A stretch of 64,000 nt of DNA, taken from assembly GCF_011039275.1 (NCBI RefSeq), contig NZ_JAAKGB010000001.1:1240001-1304000 (forward strand). The letters are read 5' to 3'. Positions 50,360-58,500 of this stretch are shown one piece after another. Both the position numbers and the translations under genes were made by a program. Origin of the DNA: Streptococcus hyointestinalis. Its GTDB lineage: Bacteria; Bacillota; Bacilli; Lactobacillales; Streptococcaceae. The notes beneath the pieces are model-generated. The model was not told the origin of the DNA. It did not search any database and saw only the letters and a list, made by a program, of their open reading frames with translations. Position 1 is the stretch's first letter; each line of letters begins with the position of its first letter.

Positions 50360-50440
50360 ATAACAATATATTTTTCAAGGTAACCCGCAAGGACAATGAC
50401 TATCGCTTTTACGGTGTCAAACTAAGTTTGATACCTTTGA

Positions 50441-50512
50441 CTGGGGTAGCTGGATTCGAACCAACGCATGAGGGAGTCAAAGTCCCTTGCCTTACCGCTT
50501 GGCTATACCCCA
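50441..50512 (-). tRNA. tRNA-Gln (anticodon TTG)
   Basis: 72 bases. Acceptor TGGGGTA / TACCCCA with discriminator G, anticodon loop CTTTGAC and T loop TTCGAAT. Anticodon TTG reads CAA/CAG. Downstream on the minus strand a 10-bp hairpin (50413-50435) without a T run precedes the rpsA leader. Confidence 0.94.
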
Positions 50513-50556
50513 AGATGTATTTTAATTTAAATACTACCCGTTTAGTATCTAAAAAA

Positions 50557-50637
50557 TGGAAGGGGAGGGATTCGAACCCCCGAACCCGAAGGAGCGGATT
50601 TACAGTCCGCCGCGTTTAGCCTCTTCGCTACCCTTCC
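50557..50637 (-). tRNA. tRNA-Tyr (anticodon GTA)
   Basis: 81 bases with a long variable arm, as expected for bacterial tRNA-Tyr. Acceptor GGAAGGG / CCCTTCC, discriminator A, anticodon loop CTGTAAA. First gene of the tRNA-Tyr - tRNA-Gln - rpsA series, with a strong promoter 13 bases upstream. Confidence 0.95.
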
Positions 50638-50650
50638 AAAAACAAATACT

Positions 50651-50679
50651 ATTCTAACATAGTTTTTGTTAGTGTGCAA
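50651..50679 (-). promoter_or_regulatory. Promoter of the tRNA-Tyr / tRNA-Gln unit
   Basis: TTGCAC (50674-50679), 17 bases, TAGAAT (50651-50656) on the minus strand, with TGT extending the -10. About 13 bases separate the -10 from the tRNA-Tyr 5' end. Confidence 0.78.
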
Positions 50680-50745
50680 GCCTTTTTCACCATTTCTCAT
50701 CTTTTCAGGCTCATTTTTTCACAAATGCCTGTTTCGATGTATTTA

Positions 50746-50976
50746 TTAGTGATTGAGGTTATAATCTTCGATGATACTCTCGATGGCTTGGTCAAGTGTT
50801 TTGTAAAAGCTAGCCACTTGTTCGTTTTTAATAACAGCAAACTTACCATCTAGCTCTGCGATGTTGCCGACAATGCGCTTTCCAATCACTAATTGACTGC
50901 CATCAACAGATGTGGCATTGACAGTAACCTTAGCATCTACAAGTTGAATTTCAATTTTTTTATCTTTTTTTGCCAT
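50746..50976 (-). CDS. DUF2969 family protein
   Basis: 76 residues: MAKKDKKIEIQLVDAKV, then IGKRIVGNIAELDGKFAV and a C-terminal helix. It matches the small DUF2969 family found next to ilvE in streptococci. Function unknown; there is no membrane segment and the N-terminus is charged. AAAGGAG precedes ATG by 8 bases. It follows ilvE in the same direction after a terminator-like hairpin. Confidence 0.85.
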   Translation of the reverse strand: MAKKDKKIEIQLVDAKVTVNATSVDGSQLVIGKRIVGNIAELDGKFAVIKNEQVASFYKTLDQAIESIIEDYNLNH

Positions 50977-51011
50977 AACATGCTCCTTTCACTCGTTCTA
51001 TTGTACACAAA

Positions 51012-51038
51012 AAGAAGAGAGCTTGCAAGAGCAAGCTC
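51012..51038 (-). terminator. Terminator of ilvE
   Basis: GAGCTTGC-AAGA-GCAAGCTC stem (51019-51038), followed on the minus strand by TCTTCTTTTTG. It lies 6 bases after the ilvE stop. Confidence 0.75.
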
Positions 51039-51044
51039 ATTTTC

Positions 51045-52067
51045 TTAGTCTACTTTGACAATCCAGCCTTCTGGTGCTTCAATATCACCAAATTGAATGC
51101 CTGTCAATTCATCATAAAGTTTACGTGTAACTGGTCCAACCTCTGTCTCACTGTAAAAGACGTGGAAATCATCGCGGTACTGGATACCACCGATAGGTGA
51201 GATAACGGCTGCTGTGCCACAAGCTCCTGCTTCAGCAAACTTATCCAGCTCATCAATCTTCACATCACCCTCAATAGCTTCCATACCAAATCTTTCTTTA
51301 GCCAAGTAAAGCAGTGAATACTTGGTCACAGATGGCAAGATAGATGGGCTTAGTGGTGTGATGAATTGATTGTCCCTTGTGATACCAAAGAAATTGGCTG
51401 ATCCGACTTCTTCAATCTTAGTGTGAGTGGCAGGATCTAGGTAAATAACGTCTGAGAACTGATGGTCGTGAGCGTACTTACCAGGCAAGAGACTAGCGGC
51501 ATAGTTACCACCAACCTTAGCGGCACCCGTTCCGTAAGGGGCTGCACGGTCGTAATGTTCAGAAACGATAAAGTTTGTCGGTGCCAAGCCACCCTTAAAA
51601 TAATTGCCAACAGGCATGGCAAAGATGGTAAAGATATACTCATCGGCAGGCTTAACGCCGATAATATCCCCCACACCAATCAACAATGGACGTAGATAAA
51701 GGGTCGCACCTGTGCCGTAAGGCGGCACAAACTCTTCGTTTGCTCGAACGACCTGCTTAGCTGCGTCGATGAATTTTTCCGTTGGTACTTGCGGCATGAG
51801 AAGGCGGTCTGCTGTTCTTTGCAGGCGCTCTGCATTTTTATCTGGGCGGAAAAGCTGAATAGAGCCATCCTTGGTACGATAAGCCTTCAGGCCTTCAAAA
51901 GCTTGTTGTCCATAGTGAAGGGCTGGTGAGCTCTCAGACAAATGAAGGGTGGCATCTTCTGTTAATTGTCCATCGTCCCATTTGCCGTCCTTATAGTAAG
52001 AAATATAACGAAATGGTAATTTGCGATAAGAAAAACCTAGATTTTCCCAGTCAAGTTCTACTGTCAT
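51045..52067 (-). CDS. ilvE: Branched-chain amino-acid aminotransferase
   Basis: 340 residues from ATG 52067 (MTVELDWENLGF), with AGAGGA upstream; longer in-frame starts lack support. PLP-dependent class IV fold: LHYGQQAFEGLKAYRTKDGSIQLFRP, the PLP lysine in GAAKVGGNYAASLLPG, EVGSANFFGI and the ACGTAAVISPIGGI loop. It transfers amino groups between Val/Leu/Ile and 2-oxoglutarate. Own promoter at 52100-52127 and terminator at 51012. Confidence 0.96.
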   Translation of the reverse strand: MTVELDWENLGFSYRKLPFRYISYYKDGKWDDGQLTEDATLHLSESSPALHYGQQAFEGLKAYRTKDGSIQLFRPDKNAERLQRTADRLLMPQVPTEKFIDAAKQVVRANEEFVPPYGTGATLYLRPLLIGVGDIIGVKPADEYIFTIFAMPVGNYFKGGLAPTNFIVSEHYDRAAPYGTGAAKVGGNYAASLLPGKYAHDHQFSDVIYLDPATHTKIEEVGSANFFGITRDNQFITPLSPSILPSVTKYSLLYLAKERFGMEAIEGDVKIDELDKFAEAGACGTAAVISPIGGIQYRDDFHVFYSETEVGPVTRKLYDELTGIQFGDIEAPEGWIVKVD

Positions 52068-52099
52068 GGCGTGTCCTCTTTCCTGTTTACTTGTATTAT

Positions 52100-52127
52100 A
52101 TTGTACGCTTTTTTCACGGTTTTTCAA
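52100..52127 (-). promoter_or_regulatory. Promoter of ilvE
   Basis: TTGAAA (52122-52127), 16 bases, TACAAT (52100-52105) on the minus strand, about 35 bases before the start. An 8-bp hairpin (52164-52183) lies further upstream, right after the pabBC stop; it lacks a clear T run. Confidence 0.65.
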
Positions 52128-52186
52128 GTGTTTTTCTAAAAATTCAGAAAATTTTCTTTGGTCACATCTCTAAAGAGAGATGTTTC

Positions 52187-53905
52187 CTAGCTTTTCAAGC
52201 ATAATTCATAAAGACCTCTGACGCTGTTGCAAGCATAGATAGCGTCAGCTTTTTTGAGGCTACTGAGTGTCAATTGTTTCTCAATGATTTGCCCTTTGTC
52301 AATAAGGAACCTGCGGTAAATGCCGTCTACGATACCAACATCAACAGGCGGTGTATAGTAGCTATCACCATATTTCAAAACGATATTACCAATTGACGTT
52401 TCCTGTAAAAAGCCATCTGGTGAGATGAAAATCTGCTCATGAGACACACTTGGAATATGCTTGCGGTAAGTGGTTTTAAAATAATAAAAGGGAGTATCAG
52501 CTGGTTTCTCTCGCTGGACAAGCACAGCCTCTGTCATGCTAGCTGCTAGCGGCAGCAATTCCTCACAGTCAACCGTGAACTGCCCTAGCTTATCGAGACG
52601 CATGCGGCAGCGATAGATCTTTTGCACATCTAGCTGCTCACACAAGGCTGATAGCTGCGCACAGATAGTCTCCTCATCAAAGGGATAAGCAAAATAACGA
52701 CTGGCTTCGCTTAGACGCTCTAGGTGTTGGTCACGAAAAGTCACTTGAGCATTTTCAATCTTAGCTGTTGTCAAAAGCTCAAAGCTAGGCTTGGTGTGGG
52801 TGAGCACAGCGCTTTTTTGCTGAGTTTCTATGTACTCGTCCTGCCACTGGCTGTCCCATGTGATACCTCCTCCAACACCGTAGTAAGCTTTTCTACCCGC
52901 TATCTGAAGCGTCCTGATGGCAACGTTGAAGAGCGCATCGCCATTTGGCAGACAAAGACCAATCGTCCCGCAATAGACACCTCGTGCCTGCGTTTCAAGC
53001 TTCTCAATAATCGCCATGGTCGCAATCTTGGGCGCTCCTGTGATAGACCCGCAGGGAAAAAGAGCTTCAAAAATAGCAGGCAGTCTCTTATCTTTTTGGA
53101 GTTTGCTTTCGATAGTGGAGGTCATCTGCCAGACGGTCGAGTACTGCTCCACTTGGCACAGTTTAGCGACTTGAACGCTATCAATCTCTGAAATGCGCCC
53201 CATATCGTTACGCAGTAAATCAACAATCATCAGATTTTCCGCACGATTTTTCGTATCTTTCTTGAGCCATTCCTTGTTTTCGAGGTCACTTGCTGCTGTT
53301 AGTCCTCGCTTAGTTGTCCCTTTCATGGGGCGTGTGATAAGTTTTTGCCCTCGCTTTTCAAAAAAGAGCTCTGGACTGACAGACACCACAGCAAAGTCAT
53401 CATGGGCAATGTAAGCATTGTAAGAAGCGCCCTGCTCAATCACGAGACGATTGTAAACAGCGAGGGAATCAGCTGCCAAATCTGCACTCAAACAAGTCGT
53501 GTAGTTGACTTGATAGGTATTGCCTTGTCTAATCTGCTCGTGAATGGCACTGATAGCCGCTTGGTAGGCAGCTTCTGTGACAGCATTGTCCCACTGAGTC
53601 GGCATAGTGACTGACTCGTAACTGCTTGGAAAAGGGACTTCTTTTGCAGACTTGTGAACGGTGAAATAAGCCAAATATTCTTGTGATAAACCTTCTTTTT
53701 TGACCGCAAAATGAGCTTCAAAAGCTGGTGCCGCTTCGTAGCTGACATAGCCTACGACATAGTAGCCTTTATCTTGATAGGCCTGCACCGCATCAAGCAC
53801 TTGCTTCACATCGCTGAGTTTTCTCGCTACAAGCTCTGCTATTGGTTCAGTAAAAATGAGACGTTTGCCTAAGGCCTTAAAATCAATAATGGTCTTTTTA
53901 TGCAT
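52187..53905 (-). CDS. pabB: Aminodeoxychorismate synthase component I fused to aminodeoxychorismate lyase
   Basis: 572 residues from ATG 53905 (AGGAAG 5 bases upstream). The first ~370 residues are the PabB chorismate-binding enzyme (IRQGNTYQVNYT, PMKGTTKRG, LLRNDMGRI, PCGSITGAPKIATM). The last ~190 are a class IV aminotransferase/lyase domain (FRDQHLERLSEASRYFAYPF ... ETSIGNIVLKYGD), the PabC activity. The fusion makes 4-aminobenzoate for folate synthesis from chorismate. A separate glutaminase (PabA) is not in this window. Starts 9 bases after the HIRAN gene. Confidence 0.92.
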   Translation of the reverse strand: MHKKTIIDFKALGKRLIFTEPIAELVARKLSDVKQVLDAVQAYQDKGYYVVGYVSYEAAPAFEAHFAVKKEGLSQEYLAYFTVHKSAKEVPFPSSYESVTMPTQWDNAVTEAAYQAAISAIHEQIRQGNTYQVNYTTCLSADLAADSLAVYNRLVIEQGASYNAYIAHDDFAVVSVSPELFFEKRGQKLITRPMKGTTKRGLTAASDLENKEWLKKDTKNRAENLMIVDLLRNDMGRISEIDSVQVAKLCQVEQYSTVWQMTSTIESKLQKDKRLPAIFEALFPCGSITGAPKIATMAIIEKLETQARGVYCGTIGLCLPNGDALFNVAIRTLQIAGRKAYYGVGGGITWDSQWQDEYIETQQKSAVLTHTKPSFELLTTAKIENAQVTFRDQHLERLSEASRYFAYPFDEETICAQLSALCEQLDVQKIYRCRMRLDKLGQFTVDCEELLPLAASMTEAVLVQREKPADTPFYYFKTTYRKHIPSVSHEQIFISPDGFLQETSIGNIVLKYGDSYYTPPVDVGIVDGIYRRFLIDKGQIIEKQLTLSSLKKADAIYACNSVRGLYELCLKS

Positions 53906-53914
53906 GCTCACTTC

Positions 53915-54265
53915 CTACTTCTTACGTCCATCCTTTAGGCGCACCAGCACTCGAAATTGGCGCTCTGGATGGGTATCTAGCTTTGCCATTTGTATCTGTG
54001 CTTCCAAGATATCCGCATAGCCAAAATAGATGAGCTGAAAGAGACGTTTGTTTTTGCCTTGTGGTACATAGCCAATCTTGGTGTCGCCGTAAAAGACAGC
54101 GACAGCTTCTGGGTCGTGGATGTTGTTTGGTTCAGCCTTTAGAGAGACTGGTGCTCCCAAGGTCAACTCGCTAATCACGTCAAGCCCGTCATGGTAGGTA
54201 AATCCTGCCAAATGAAAATCACAAAAATGCCTGCTCAGCTCAAATCCTTTTACAATATCAGTCAT
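53915..54265 (-). CDS. Stand-alone HIRAN-domain protein
   Basis: 116 residues from ATG 54265 (GGAGGATAACC just upstream). The HIRAN core is present: FHLAGFTYHDGLDVISELTLGAPVSLKAEPNNIHDPEAVAVFY and KIGYVPQGKNKRL. HIRAN domains bind DNA ends or damaged forks in larger helicases. Free-standing ones in streptococci have no established role. It precedes pabBC with a 9-base gap, so it is probably in one transcript. Promoter at 54291-54320. Confidence 0.85.
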   Translation of the reverse strand: MTDIVKGFELSRHFCDFHLAGFTYHDGLDVISELTLGAPVSLKAEPNNIHDPEAVAVFYGDTKIGYVPQGKNKRLFQLIYFGYADILEAQIQMAKLDTHPERQFRVLVRLKDGRKK

Positions 54266-54290
54266 GGTTATCCTCCTACTTCTATCTGAC

Positions 54291-54320
54291 ATTATAGCAA
54301 AAAGACAAATGAAAAACCAA
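54291..54320 (-). promoter_or_regulatory. Promoter of the HIRAN-pabBC transcript
   Basis: TTGGTT (54315-54320), 18 bases, TATAAT (54291-54296) on the minus strand with TGC before the -10. The -35 is built from the T-rich tail of the parC terminator. Confidence 0.55.
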
Positions 54321-54340
54321 GTAGAATCCTACTACTTGGT
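54311..54340 (-). terminator. Terminator of parC, overlapping its stop codon
   Basis: CCAAGTAG (54317-54324) pairs with CTACTTGG (54332-54339) and T residues follow on the minus strand. The parC TAG stop is part of the stem. Confidence 0.75.
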
Positions 54341-56806
54341 CACAAAAGTATCGTTGATAATGCGAGCAGACAGCACTTCCTCGTCTGAGATAGTCTCTGA
54401 GATGAAGCTACCATTGCTTGTGCGCTCTGAGAGCGATAAGTCTGACAGCACGACACGGTAAACTTGTCCTGTGGTCGAGAGGATTTCAAGTTCTTGTGGA
54501 GCATTTGTGCTATTTTCTGCGGTAAATAAATCAAGCGCTGCGTCGTCAGCTCGTAGGCTACCTGCCTTAAAGACACGGTGCGGTTTTGACTTGAGCTCAC
54601 GTAGAACGAGAAGTCCACGCTTGGCTCTGCTAGTTGGGGCAATGACATCAACTGCCATGCGCTTGAGACTACCACGCTGGGTCAAAAGATAAAAACTATC
54701 TGTCACAACAAGAAAGGCACTGTTGATGACGTCCCCGTCTTTGAGATTCATGGCTTTGACACCAGCCGCTTTGTTGCTGACAATGGGCACTTCCGAGCTA
54801 TTAAAGCGCAGAGCGTAACCTTTTTGCGATACCAGCATGACATCCTCATCATTTGCAAAAGTCAATAGCACCACACGGTCTTTGTCGTCTTTTAGCTTAG
54901 CGTATTTGAGTGCTTTTGACTTGTAAGTACGCCACGGTGCGATGTCTGAGCGCTCAAAGCGCTTGATTTGTCCGTGAGCAGTGACTGCCATGTAAACTGC
55001 TGATGTCTCAAAGTCGTCGACAAGCTCCGCATGAATAATCTCCTCCTCAACGCCGTAAGTAGTAATAGTCTGCGACAAATGCTCACCGATTTCCTTCCAG
55101 CGAATGTCAGCCAGTTCATGCACAGGACGGTAGATGACATTGCCAAGGTTGGTAAAGAGCAGCAAGTGCTGCGTGGTCTTTGCCTGCGCAAGGAAAATCA
55201 GCTCATCATCCTCACGCTTGCCGAGTTCTTCTAGCGTCGACGCCGAATAAGAACGTGGGCTAGTGCGCTTGAGGTAACCGCCACGCGTCACGCTGACATA
55301 GGTGTCCTCAGTCACGATAAGGCTGGCGCTGTCAATCTCAATGACCTCTGCTTGGTCTTGCAGTTCAGACAGACGTGGGCTGGCAAATTTTTTCTTGACC
55401 TCACGCAGTTCTTTTTTCATGACATTGTACATGGTCCGCTCATCACCGATAATGGCTTGCAGGAGCGTAATGCGCTCACGAAGGCTCGCTTCTTCTTCCT
55501 CAAGCGTGACAATATCGGTATTGGTCAGGCGATAGAGTTGAAGCGTCACGATAGCTTCTGCCTGTGCCTCGGTAAAGTCGTAGCTGACCTTGAGGTTTTC
55601 TTTGGCGTCCGCTTTATTTTCAGACGCTCGGATAGTCGCAATCACCTCATCCAAGATGGAAATGACACGAATCAGCCCCTCAACGATGTGCAGGCGTTTT
55701 TCTGCCTTTTCCTTGTCAAAGCGAGAACGGGAAATGATGATATCCTTGCGGTGTGCGATGTAGCTGGACAGCATAGCAATCAAGCCCACCTGACGAGGCG
55801 TGTAGTGGTCGATAGCTACCATATTGAAGTTATAGTTGATTTGCAAGTCGGTGTATTTGAGCAGGTAGTTGAGGATGGTCTCTTGGTCTGCGTCTTTCTT
55901 TAGCTCAATGGCAATGCGAAGCCCTGTACGGTCAGACTCATCACGCACTTCTGCAATACCAGGTACCTTGTTATTGAGGCAAATCTCGTCGATTTTTTTC
56001 ACCAGCGTGGCTTTATTGACCTCGTAAGGAATCTCGGTCACGACAATCTGCGATTTACCACCTTTTAGCGTTTCAATCGCTGTGCGAGAACGCACCACGA
56101 CACGACCTTTGCCGGTCTCGTAGGCTTTCTTAATCTCGTCACGCCCTTGGATAATAGCGCCTGTCGGAAAATCTGGTCCTGGCAAAAACTCCATGAGCTT
56201 GTCTAGCTTCGCCTTTGGATGGTCAATCAGATAAACCACAGCGTCAATGACTTCCGCTAAATTGTGCGGTGGAATGTCCGTGGCATAACCAGCAGAAATC
56301 CCTGTCGCACCATTGACTAGAAGGTTTGGAAAGGCAGCGGGAAGAACGGTCGGTTCTTTTTCCGTATCGTCAAAGTTCCAAGCAAAAGGCACGGTCTCCT
56401 TGTCAATGTCCTGCAAGAGATATCCCGCAATCTCAGATAGACGCGCCTCGGTATAACGCATAGCCGCAGGCGGGTCACCGTCCATGGAACCATTGTTCCC
56501 GTGCATTTCCACTAAAATCTCACGGTTTTTCCAGTCCTGAGACATGCGCACCATAGCGTCGTAGATGGAGCTATCACCGTGCGGGTGAAAATTCCCCATG
56601 ATATTTCCGACGGATTTCGCTGACTTGCGGTAGCCCTTGTCAAAGGTATTGCCGTCCTTGTTCATGGAGTAGAGAATACGACGCTGAACAGGCTTTAGCC
56701 CATCACGAATGTCAGGCAGCGCCCGCTCTTGAATAATGTACTTGGAGTAGCGCCCAAAGCGCTCTCCCATGATGTCCTCTAGGGACATGTGTTGAATGTT
56801 GGTCAT
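54332..56806 (-). CDS. parC: DNA topoisomerase IV subunit A
   Basis: 824 residues. The catalytic tyrosine is Tyr118 in AAMRYTEARLS. The quinolone-resistance region reads HPHGDSSIYDAM with Ser79 and Asp83, the residues usually mutated in resistant pneumococci, here wild type. The C-terminal domain holds the beta-pinwheel repeats. It decatenates chromosomes together with ParE, encoded upstream. Unusually, three genes (two acetyltransferases and a hydrolase) lie between parE and parC. Confidence 0.97.
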   Translation of the reverse strand: MTNIQHMSLEDIMGERFGRYSKYIIQERALPDIRDGLKPVQRRILYSMNKDGNTFDKGYRKSAKSVGNIMGNFHPHGDSSIYDAMVRMSQDWKNREILVEMHGNNGSMDGDPPAAMRYTEARLSEIAGYLLQDIDKETVPFAWNFDDTEKEPTVLPAAFPNLLVNGATGISAGYATDIPPHNLAEVIDAVVYLIDHPKAKLDKLMEFLPGPDFPTGAIIQGRDEIKKAYETGKGRVVVRSRTAIETLKGGKSQIVVTEIPYEVNKATLVKKIDEICLNNKVPGIAEVRDESDRTGLRIAIELKKDADQETILNYLLKYTDLQINYNFNMVAIDHYTPRQVGLIAMLSSYIAHRKDIIISRSRFDKEKAEKRLHIVEGLIRVISILDEVIATIRASENKADAKENLKVSYDFTEAQAEAIVTLQLYRLTNTDIVTLEEEEASLRERITLLQAIIGDERTMYNVMKKELREVKKKFASPRLSELQDQAEVIEIDSASLIVTEDTYVSVTRGGYLKRTSPRSYSASTLEELGKREDDELIFLAQAKTTQHLLLFTNLGNVIYRPVHELADIRWKEIGEHLSQTITTYGVEEEIIHAELVDDFETSAVYMAVTAHGQIKRFERSDIAPWRTYKSKALKYAKLKDDKDRVVLLTFANDEDVMLVSQKGYALRFNSSEVPIVSNKAAGVKAMNLKDGDVINSAFLVVTDSFYLLTQRGSLKRMAVDVIAPTSRAKRGLLVLRELKSKPHRVFKAGSLRADDAALDLFTAENSTNAPQELEILSTTGQVYRVVLSDLSLSERTSNGSFISETISDEEVLSARIINDTFVTK

Positions 56807-56849
56807 AAGATTCCTCTTAATTTTCTAATCGACTCCTATTTCCCTTTTC

Positions 56850-57599
56850 CTAACTCTCCACCCAATGACAGATGTAGTCTGCCACGTCCTGCCAACCTGT
56901 TTGGTTGAGGGTATTGTGGGTTCTTTCATCAAAGCACTTGTAGTCTACTTGGCTGTTTTTGTCCGTGTAGGCTTTGGCGTTTTTGAGGTTAATCTTGGCG
57001 GGCTGTGACTTGTCAGCCCCTCCTGCGATAAAGAGCAGCGGCGCATGCGGTTTTGCAAAATCAATGGCTTCGATAGTTTTTGCCACTTGCTTACTGCTTG
57101 GTAGCGTGTAGCTCTCTCTAAAAACCTTGGTCTCCTCAAAGGTGAGGTCGTTGGTCACATAGGTGTGGTACCACTTATCCGACATCCAAACCGTAGGCGC
57201 TTTTGACAATGGGTTTAATAACTGAAGGTTAGAAACGATAAAGTTCCAATCCAAAATCGCTAGGCCTTTTGGCGGACCAGAGTTGACACAAACCGCCTTT
57301 GCAGCACAATCCAACTCTACTAGTTTTTGGACAATAACGCCACCCAAGGAATGCCCGATGAGAATCGGCTTTTCAGTGAGTTTTGCGATGTAGTCTTGAT
57401 AATAGCTGACCACATCAGAAAAAATCAGCTGCGCTAAAGCAGGATTTGGAGATTGTTGCAGCTCTGCTATTCTTCCGTCCAAGTAAGGCCATGACGGCGC
57501 ATGTACCGTGTAACCTCGCTCCTCAAAAAAGCTCTTCCAGTCCGTCCAGACCTTATTGTTATTCATAAAGCCATGAATAAACACAATCGTTTTCGTCAT
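56850..57599 (-). CDS. Alpha/beta-hydrolase
   Basis: 249 residues. FIHGFMNNNKVW (oxyanion region), nucleophile GHSLGGVIV, a late Asp region and the catalytic His in DERTHNTLNQTGW are visible. No signal peptide. Esterase or lipase-like enzyme of unknown substrate. It lies between parE and parC, 16 bases after a GNAT gene, and parC follows 43 bases later, so all probably share one transcript. Confidence 0.85.
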   Translation of the reverse strand: MTKTIVFIHGFMNNNKVWTDWKSFFEERGYTVHAPSWPYLDGRIAELQQSPNPALAQLIFSDVVSYYQDYIAKLTEKPILIGHSLGGVIVQKLVELDCAAKAVCVNSGPPKGLAILDWNFIVSNLQLLNPLSKAPTVWMSDKWYHTYVTNDLTFEETKVFRESYTLPSSKQVAKTIEAIDFAKPHAPLLFIAGGADKSQPAKINLKNAKAYTDKNSQVDYKCFDERTHNTLNQTGWQDVADYICHWVES

Positions 57600-57615
57600 A
57601 CTCTCTCTTTTCCCT

Positions 57616-58095
57616 CTAAAGCTCTAGCAAAAACAAGAGCGAATCCCTGTCGGGATAATCATACTGCACTGGCAAATCATCTTTTTCGATGCGGACAAAT
57701 CCTTTTTTCTCGTAGAAACGATGAGCAGCGTGACAGTTGGCTGGCGTGTCTAGCACGATAGCGTCCAGCTCTTTTTCCTTTGCCGTCTCAATTAGCTTGT
57801 CATAAAGCGGCGTTGAGACGCCCTTGTCACGCCCGCGGTAGTCTGGATGAACGAAAAATTTCTTGAGCACACCGGTCTTTCCCTTGACTAGAAAACCAAT
57901 AGTGCCTACCACCAAGTCCTCGTCGTTGACCACAATCCAGAAATTGCCACCCGTCTCAAAATAGTAACGAGGAATGGCATTCATATCTGGCTGTTCCTCT
58001 AGCGACAAGTCTACCTTGTTGTCATAGTTTTGCAGGTAGAGAATAAGCGCAATAACTTGATTTTTATATTTATCTTCGTAGGGTTTTAGTTGCAT
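57616..58095 (-). CDS. GNAT-family acetyltransferase
   Basis: 159 residues. GNAT core: FWIVVNDEDLVVGTIGFLVKG and the acetyl-CoA loop FVHPDYRGRDKGVSTPLYDKL, with AAHRFYEKKGFVRI at the end. Substrate unknown. Middle of the three-gene insertion between parE and parC, 12 bases after the previous GNAT gene and 16 before the hydrolase. Confidence 0.87.
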   Translation of the reverse strand: MQLKPYEDKYKNQVIALILYLQNYDNKVDLSLEEQPDMNAIPRYYFETGGNFWIVVNDEDLVVGTIGFLVKGKTGVLKKFFVHPDYRGRDKGVSTPLYDKLIETAKEKELDAIVLDTPANCHAAHRFYEKKGFVRIEKDDLPVQYDYPDRDSLLFLLEL

Positions 58096-58107
58096 TTTGC
58101 TTTACTC

Positions 58108-58488
58108 CTATCTTTTCCGAAAGCCATGACCGATAAAGGAAAAGCCGACAGCCTTGTAAAAGTCGTCTTCTTCTGAGACCAGCTCCAGCCGTGTCTTGGG
58201 ATGACGAGCGCTTATCTCCTCTATCAAGCGCCTGCCTAGACCTTGCCTGCGGTAGTTTTTGGAGACAATCAACTCCCCGATAAAGGTCATCTCAACCTCG
58301 TCCGTCATATAACGGGCAAAGCCGACAATCTCCTCATCGTCTACCAAAACCAAGTAAATAGACAGGGGAGCGGCTAACATCTTTGCGACCTTGTCTTTAC
58401 TAAAGTTTGTCCATCCCTCAGCCTCGTAAAGCACAAAAATCCCATCTAGGTCACTAGGCTTCCCAAAACGTAGTGTAATATCAGCCAT
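58108..58488 (-). CDS. Short GNAT-family acetyltransferase
   Basis: 126 residues from ATG 58488, preceded by AGGAGG 7-8 bases away; a start 3 codons earlier would lie in the ribosome binding site. Acetyl-CoA loop VSKNYRRQGLGRRLIEE is clear, the C-terminus ends FYKAVGFSFIGHGFRKR. Substrate unknown. The ribosome binding site touches the parE stop, which implies coupling to parE. Confidence 0.87.
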   Translation of the reverse strand: MADITLRFGKPSDLDGIFVLYEAEGWTNFSKDKVAKMLAAPLSIYLVLVDDEEIVGFARYMTDEVEMTFIGELIVSKNYRRQGLGRRLIEEISARHPKTRLELVSEEDDFYKAVGFSFIGHGFRKR

Positions 58489-58500
58489 TGCAAACACCTC

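Noticed and set aside
52164-52183. 8-bp hairpin after pabBC as a clear terminator
   Set aside because: The stem is perfect but no T run follows on the minus strand, so I do not list it as a terminator.
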